From positions 1-24,085 of IMG/VR virus record IMGVR_UViG_3300023442_000027: 24,085 nucleotides of DNA; one strand, given 5' to 3'. This DNA comes from a virus. Position 1 is the stretch's first letter. Every line of letters starts with the position of its first letter. Shown one piece after another: positions 20,574-24,085 of the stretch. A program made the translations under genes and the position numbers. The notes beneath the pieces were generated by a model. It did no database searches, was not told the origin of the DNA, and was given only the letters and a program-made list of their open reading frames with translations.

Positions 20574-22013
20574 ATGGTTGTTGTTATGGATTTTGAAGAA
20601 TTCCAAATTTTAATATGTACGTTTTACAATGGGGTGGACTATATGAATACAGCAAATTTAACTGTTAGACGATTGGACGAGTCTTTCTCACTAATTTCTG
20701 GACCTTTGGAATTGCTGAACTCAATTCAAGATTATTTGAAAGTTGAACGAGCTGGAGCATTTTTTGACCCGTTAGTGAAAGCTGGGTTTAAATCTAAATT
20801 TGACTACTTCACGACTATTAAAAACGAAAAACTTTTAGTTATGAACGGACACTTGAACTTGTTGGGTAATTTTAACATAAGTCCACACGATTTCACTCAA
20901 GAATTTTCAAACCAAGAGTTAGAAAGATTCCTAAACGAAATGTGTGAAATTCTACCTTTTGAACCTTACGATTTTCAAAAAAATGCATTCATAGAGTGTA
21001 TTAAAAGTGGCAAGCTGTTAGTTAAAGCTTGCACTGGGTCTGGTAAATCAGTTATAATCTCTCTGATTTGTGAATTCTTCCGCAGAAAGGGTAAGAAAGG
21101 TCTGTTGATAGTTCCCAATATTAACCTACTGACCCAGTTCCGAAATGACATCGGCAGTTACAACCTAGGAGAACTTTACGAAAACACAAGATTGATTGGT
21201 GGTGGAGAAACAGAACGAAAATTTGACAAATCTTTGACTATTTCAACCTGGCAGTCTTTGGCTGGTTATCAAGACAAATTACACGAAATAGATTATATAA
21301 TAGCAGATGAAGCTCACAAATCCAGCGCTGACGTTTTTAAAGATATAATCAACAACAGCCAAAACTGCAAGTACAAGTTGGGGTTAACTGGGACAATCCC
21401 TGATGATTTATGTGCTAAAATGCAAGTCGTCGGTTTGTTTGGACTTCCTAGAACTTTCATAACTACCAAACAACTAATCGACCGAAAGTTAGCAACTCCT
21501 ATTAAAATCAACTCTTTAATTTTGAACTACACAAAAGAAGACAAACGTGAGTTTAACTTGCAAAAAACATACCCAAAACAAATGATATTCGTCAAAGAAC
21601 ATGAACCGAGAACTAAATTCGTAGTTAAACTCATGTCTAAGTTGAAATCAACAGGGAATACACTCGGGTTGTACCAACACACAATTCACGGAAAGCTGTT
21701 GTTTACTGAAATTATGAAATCGCTACACCCAGAAGTTGAAGTTCTCAACAAACACATAACTGGTAAAAAATCATTCGAGTTTCAACGAAAACACGGGGTT
21801 TATTTTCTAAACGGGGAAGACGACAAGCTAACTAGAGAAAGAACTAGAAAGATTTTAGAAGAAGATTTGTTCAAAATTACTCTTGAAAACGGAGATATTG
21901 TCAGGTTACACAGCGATGAAAAGGTGCTTTTGTCGAATGGCGACGAAATTACAGCTGGTGAATTAACTGAAGATTCTGATATTTGTGACGAATGGTTAAA
22001 AAACCGACGGTGA
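20574..22013 (+). CDS. uvsW: UvsW-like helicase, N-terminal part (gene interrupted), with intein-like tail
   Basis: The protein has 479 residues. Residues 1-429 match the T4 UvsW recombination helicase: PYDFQKNAF (Q-like motif), KACTGSGKSVII (Walker A, ~151-162), LLIVPNINLLTQF, ISTWQSL, IIADEAHKSS (DEAH ~245), KLGLTGTIPDD and the VGLFG segment. NTLGLYQHTIHGKLLF and FLNGEDDKLTRERTRKILEE then begin the second RecA domain. At residue ~430 the helicase breaks off. The last 50 residues contain FKITLENGDIVRL, EKVLLSNGDE and AGELTEDSDI, like block B of inteins. Motifs V and VI are on the separate gene 22910-23227. No strong Shine-Dalgarno sequence precedes ATG 20574; ATG 20586 is an alternative. UvsW unwinds branched DNA and R-loops in T4. 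Confidence 0.85.
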   Translation: MVVVMDFEEFQILICTFYNGVDYMNTANLTVRRLDESFSLISGPLELLNSIQDYLKVERAGAFFDPLVKAGFKSKFDYFTTIKNEKLLVMNGHLNLLGNFNISPHDFTQEFSNQELERFLNEMCEILPFEPYDFQKNAFIECIKSGKLLVKACTGSGKSVIISLICEFFRRKGKKGLLIVPNINLLTQFRNDIGSYNLGELYENTRLIGGGETERKFDKSLTISTWQSLAGYQDKLHEIDYIIADEAHKSSADVFKDIINNSQNCKYKLGLTGTIPDDLCAKMQVVGLFGLPRTFITTKQLIDRKLATPIKINSLILNYTKEDKREFNLQKTYPKQMIFVKEHEPRTKFVVKLMSKLKSTGNTLGLYQHTIHGKLLFTEIMKSLHPEVEVLNKHITGKKSFEFQRKHGVYFLNGEDDKLTRERTRKILEEDLFKITLENGDIVRLHSDEKVLLSNGDEITAGELTEDSDICDEWLKNRR

Positions 22014-22023
22014 GTAGTTGTTT

Positions 22024-22929
22024 ATGAAATTTCATTACGTGTACAGGATTACAAACACAGAGCTCAACAAACATTACTACGGCTGTAGAAGTTCAAACGT
22101 TGAACCGGTGACAGATCTGGGTAAAACGTACTTTAGCTCAAGCACAGATAAACAATTCATACTAGACCAGCGTGAAAACCCAAAGCGTTACAAATATAAA
22201 GTTGTCAGGACGTTCAATAGTAGAAAAACAGCAGAGTTGTTCGAAACTATGCTTCATGAAAAATTCCAAGTACAAGTTCATAGATCGTTTTACAACAAAG
22301 CTATCAACACACGTATGGGGTTTAGTGTAGTTGGCGTTCCAAAGACACAAGAACACAAAGATAAAATACGCCAGTTCGCTAAAGGTAAAACATACGAAGA
22401 GTTGTACGGTGTTGACGCAGCAAATGAGAAGAAAACTAAATTAAAGAAAGGTATGGAAAAACGAGGCAAAAAATGGAAAAACAACATACGAACTGCAAAA
22501 ACCGGAGTAAAATTATCAAAACTGCACAAAACAGCCATAAGTAATGGGCTAGTACAACGATACAAAGATGAATCGTTCTACAAGTCGTTTTGCGAAACTA
22601 TGCGAGATGTCAATAAACGGACAGAAAAACGAAAAGCTGCGAGTGAAAAAATCACTGCTAAATGGAAAGACCCTGTATATTTAGAAAAAATGAAAAAAAG
22701 AGCACACAAACCGAAAAAAATTATAAAAATTACCTTCCGTGACAGAACTGACGAAACGTTTACTGGATTTGACGATATGATAAAACATTATAATTTTAAC
22801 GCAACGTTAGTGCGCAAGTTCATCAATACTGGAAAACCTTGTTACCCTAAACGCAACACGAACAGCGAAAAGACTAAAAACACACTAGGTGTAATGTTTG
22901 AGGAAATTAATGAAAATAAAAAAAATTGA
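22024..22929 (+). CDS. Free-standing GIY-YIG homing endonuclease (NUMOD type) inside uvsW
   Basis: The protein has 301 residues from ATG 22024, with GGTGAG overlapping the stop of the upstream half as ribosome site. GIY-YIG domain: HYVYRITN and HYYGCRSS strands, AELFETMLHEKF with the catalytic Glu, and YNKAIN with the Asn. After it, PKTQEHKDKIRQFAKGKTYEELYG is NUMOD3-like. Several Lys-rich helices follow, then FTGFDDMIKHYNFNATLVRKF, an IENR1/NUMOD1-like DNA-binding helix-turn-helix. The architecture is that of I-TevI/Seg-type enzymes and differs from the zinc-ribbon nucleases elsewhere here. The gene separates two helicase halves and overlaps the second by 20 bases, so all three are one transcription unit. 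Confidence 0.85.
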   Translation: MKFHYVYRITNTELNKHYYGCRSSNVEPVTDLGKTYFSSSTDKQFILDQRENPKRYKYKVVRTFNSRKTAELFETMLHEKFQVQVHRSFYNKAINTRMGFSVVGVPKTQEHKDKIRQFAKGKTYEELYGVDAANEKKTKLKKGMEKRGKKWKNNIRTAKTGVKLSKLHKTAISNGLVQRYKDESFYKSFCETMRDVNKRTEKRKAASEKITAKWKDPVYLEKMKKRAHKPKKIIKITFRDRTDETFTGFDDMIKHYNFNATLVRKFINTGKPCYPKRNTNSEKTKNTLGVMFEEINENKKN

Positions 22930-23227
22930 AACACAAAACCAAATTTTAGTAGCCAACTATATGTTATTATCAACAGGAGTTAACATTCGAAAACTCCACA
23001 ACTTGGTATTTGCATCTCCTTTGAAATCATTCACAACGGTTACGCAAAGCATCGGGAGAATTTTAAGACTTCACCCAAGTAAGAAAATAGCAAACGTGTA
23101 CGACTTAGTTGATAACTTCGGACTTAGAAAACCAGGAGGAATTTTCTTTAAACAATACCAACACCGACTTTCCCTAAGCTACTACCCAGAAGAATTCCCA
23201 ATCCAAGAAGCGCAAATTCAACTTTGA
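22910..23227 (+). CDS. uvsW: UvsW-like helicase, C-terminal part
   Basis: I choose ATG 22910 because GAGGAA lies just before it (22900-22905); TTG 22898 would be earlier. The 105-residue product MKIKKIETQNQILVANYM, LLSTGVNIRKLHNLVFASP and QSIGRILRLHPSKKIANVYD corresponds to helicase motifs V and VI of T4 UvsW (VASYGVFSTGISVKNLHH and QTIGRVLRKHGSKTIATVWD). It continues exactly where the upstream half stops (KILEE, then IETQNQ). It cannot be a helicase alone and presumably joins the N-terminal half as a second subunit. There is no intein-type C-terminal segment or essential Asn before the extein, and a TAA (22892) closes the frame upstream. Confidence 0.85.
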   Translation: MKIKKIETQNQILVANYMLLSTGVNIRKLHNLVFASPLKSFTTVTQSIGRILRLHPSKKIANVYDLVDNFGLRKPGGIFFKQYQHRLSLSYYPEEFPIQEAQIQL

Positions 23228-23255
23228 ACTTCTTAGGGATTTGGGGATTTTTATT
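23196..23255 (+). terminator. Possible terminator after uvsW
   Basis: TCCCAATCCAAGAAG (23196-23210) can pair, with bulges, with CTTCTTAGGGATTTGGGGA (23229-23247), followed by TTTTT. The stem encloses the stop codon. Imperfect but well placed. Confidence 0.45.
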
Positions 23256-23285
23256 TCGCGCGGTCAACTATAACTGAAAATTAGT

Positions 23286-23359
23286 AAGAGCTGTCAGTTC
23301 CATATCTCTACATATAAATTGTTATGCAGTAGTTCCACTTCTAAGTTGTAGCTCTTTTT
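23286..23359 (+). other. Inverted repeat with T-run, possible terminator or small RNA
   Basis: AAGAGCT (23286-23292) is complementary to AGCTCTT (23350-23356), which is followed by further T. The 57-base loop contains two similar GTTCC boxes. No frame with a start is credible in 23228-23397. It may be a long-loop terminator or a small RNA; weak evidence. Confidence 0.25.
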
Positions 23360-23384
23360 CAATTATCTATAACTTTCGGCAGGT

Positions 23385-23392
23385 TATAAATA
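23385..23392 (+). promoter_or_regulatory. T4-late-like promoter box TATAAATA before the second BspA-like gene
   Basis: An exact TATAAATA ends five bases before ATG 23398, so the transcript would start at or very near the start codon. Confidence 0.6.
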
Positions 23393-23397
23393 AAAAC

Positions 23398-23994
23398 ATG
23401 AATCCTAAAATCACAGTTAACACGAAAAAGGAACTTAAAGATATAATCAACAACTCACCTAAAACCGCCGATTTGAACCACTTAGATGTTTCTCAAATAA
23501 CGAACTTGGATAGGTTGTTCATAAACACAGATTTTCAAGGAAATATATCAGAATGGAACGTTGAAAATGTCACAAGCGCAGGTCGTGCGTTCGATGGTTG
23601 TGTAAACTTCAACTCCAATCTGTCAAAGTGGAAACCCAAAAAACTGCGTTTCGCAGAATATATGTTCGTTGGGTGTGAGAGTTTTAATTCAGATTTGACA
23701 AATTTCAACTTATCCTACATGTCAGACATGAGTCATATGTTCGACGGTTGTACCAAGTTCAACGGGGATGTTTCGAGTTTTGATTTAGAACATACTGAAA
23801 ACGTGTTGTACATGTTCGCTGGGTGTGAGAGTTTCAACAGAGATCTTTCCGGGTGGCATTTGAGCAAACAAAGTAATAAAATGGCTATATTCACAAATGG
23901 TTTTTTTAAAGATGTCAAAACTTTAGAACAATACGTAGAAGCTCATAAATCGTTCAAAACTTTAGGACCGTTGTTTAAATTATTATATTTGTAA
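23398..23994 (+). CDS. BspA/DUF285-type repeat protein
   Basis: The 198-residue product has DUF285 units: LDVSQITNLDRLF, ISEWNVENVTSAGRAFDGC, FNSNLSKW, MFVGCESFNSDL, MSHMFDGCTKFNGDVSSF and MFAGCESFNRDLSGWHL. Such repeats form leucine-rich-type surfaces for binding, common in surface proteins of Mycoplasma and other bacteria and also in phages. There is no signal peptide. The repeats differ from those of the BspA-like protein at 1320 (WNVxNVTxxxxMFxxCxxFNxDLSxW here, LNLPKCTxxxxMFYGCxxLTSVG there). The last ~45 residues are not repeat. A late promoter without leader or Shine-Dalgarno sequence precedes the ATG. A late-expressed virion or adhesion component is a reasonable guess. Confidence 0.75.
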   Translation: MNPKITVNTKKELKDIINNSPKTADLNHLDVSQITNLDRLFINTDFQGNISEWNVENVTSAGRAFDGCVNFNSNLSKWKPKKLRFAEYMFVGCESFNSDLTNFNLSYMSDMSHMFDGCTKFNGDVSSFDLEHTENVLYMFAGCESFNRDLSGWHLSKQSNKMAIFTNGFFKDVKTLEQYVEAHKSFKTLGPLFKLLYL

Positions 23995-24002
23995 ACCAAA
24001 TG

Positions 24003-24031
24003 TTTACTTTCGGTTCCAAATAGTATACGAT
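24003..24031 (+). promoter_or_regulatory. Phage sigma70-like promoter (TTTACT-17-TACGAT)
   Basis: TTTACT 24003-24008 and TACGAT 24026-24031, spacer 17 bp, preceding the last gene start. Confidence 0.6.
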
Positions 24032-24063
24032 TCGAGTTATAGGAATTACACAGGAGCTCAACT

Positions 24064-24085
24064 ATGATGATACATACTGACGAAA
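24064..24085 (+). CDS. Start of a gene that runs off the window
   Basis: ATG 24064 follows ACAGGAG at good spacing and a promoter. Only MMIHTDE is visible, so nothing can be said about its function. Confidence 0.5.

Noticed and set aside
21861-22920. Group I intron carrying the GIY-YIG gene inside uvsW
   Set aside because: The upstream half continues in frame for 50 codons with a protein-like, intein-like sequence, and the downstream half has its own ribosome site and start. I could not see group I core elements, though a covariance search should confirm this.
20574-23227. Complete split intein joining the UvsW halves
   Set aside because: There is no N-terminal Cys block A, the block B Thr/His are replaced, and the frame upstream of the second half is closed by TAA 22892, leaving no C-intein.

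Overview
The window reads as part of the genome of a T4-related (far-T4) tailed phage. It is AT-rich, uses the standard genetic code, and every credible gene lies on the + strand. The phylogenetic signal is the set of T4-type core genes recognisable from their protein sequence: sliding clamp (gp45), ssDNA-binding protein (gp32), RNase H, DNA primase (gp61), a DsbA-like dsDNA-binding protein, a compact gp23/gp24-type capsid protein and the UvsW helicase. The host cannot be named from this sequence.

Layout. 1-3.35 kb is accessory: the tail of a GIY-YIG nuclease, small genes with a duplicated promoter module, a BspA-type leucine-rich repeat protein and a five-repeat zinc-ribbon/GIY-YIG nuclease. 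3.36-4.32 kb encodes a ParM-like actin, followed by three 11-bp repeats and a terminator. 4.4-5.3 kb holds a zinc-ribbon protein that lost its nuclease domain and a stop-interrupted small gene. 5.4-8.43 kb carries clamp, a small unknown gene, a nucleotidyltransferase-like gene, a decayed or regulatory stretch and gp32. 8.49-11.76 kb is two tandem zinc-ribbon/GIY-YIG nucleases wedged between gp32 and rnh. 11.7-17.6 kb carries rnh, primase, small genes, DsbA-like, a Cas4-like nuclease, the capsid protein and a small gene. 17.67-20.37 kb encodes a large UL9/origin-binding-type helicase with a possible primase-like N-terminus. 20.57-23.23 kb is a uvsW gene broken in two by a free-standing GIY-YIG homing endonuclease. 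A second BspA-type protein and the start of another gene end the window.

Two promoter classes are visible. One is a repeated sigma70-like form, TTTACT-17 bp-TAnnnT with an extended run of T after the -35, seen before small early-type genes and the clamp. The other is a T4-late-like TATAAATA box before gp32, the capsid gene and the terminal BspA gene. Two rho-independent terminators close the actin and gp32 genes.

The core genes form a DNA replication and recombination set (clamp, SSB, primase, primer removal, annealing helicase, origin-binding-type helicase, Cas4-like nuclease). Around them the window is heavily colonised by GIY-YIG elements. The most interesting features are the fractured uvsW with an intein-like tail, the expansion of zinc-ribbon repeats in the nucleases, the phage actin with adjacent 11-bp repeats, and the frameshifted or stop-interrupted small genes.
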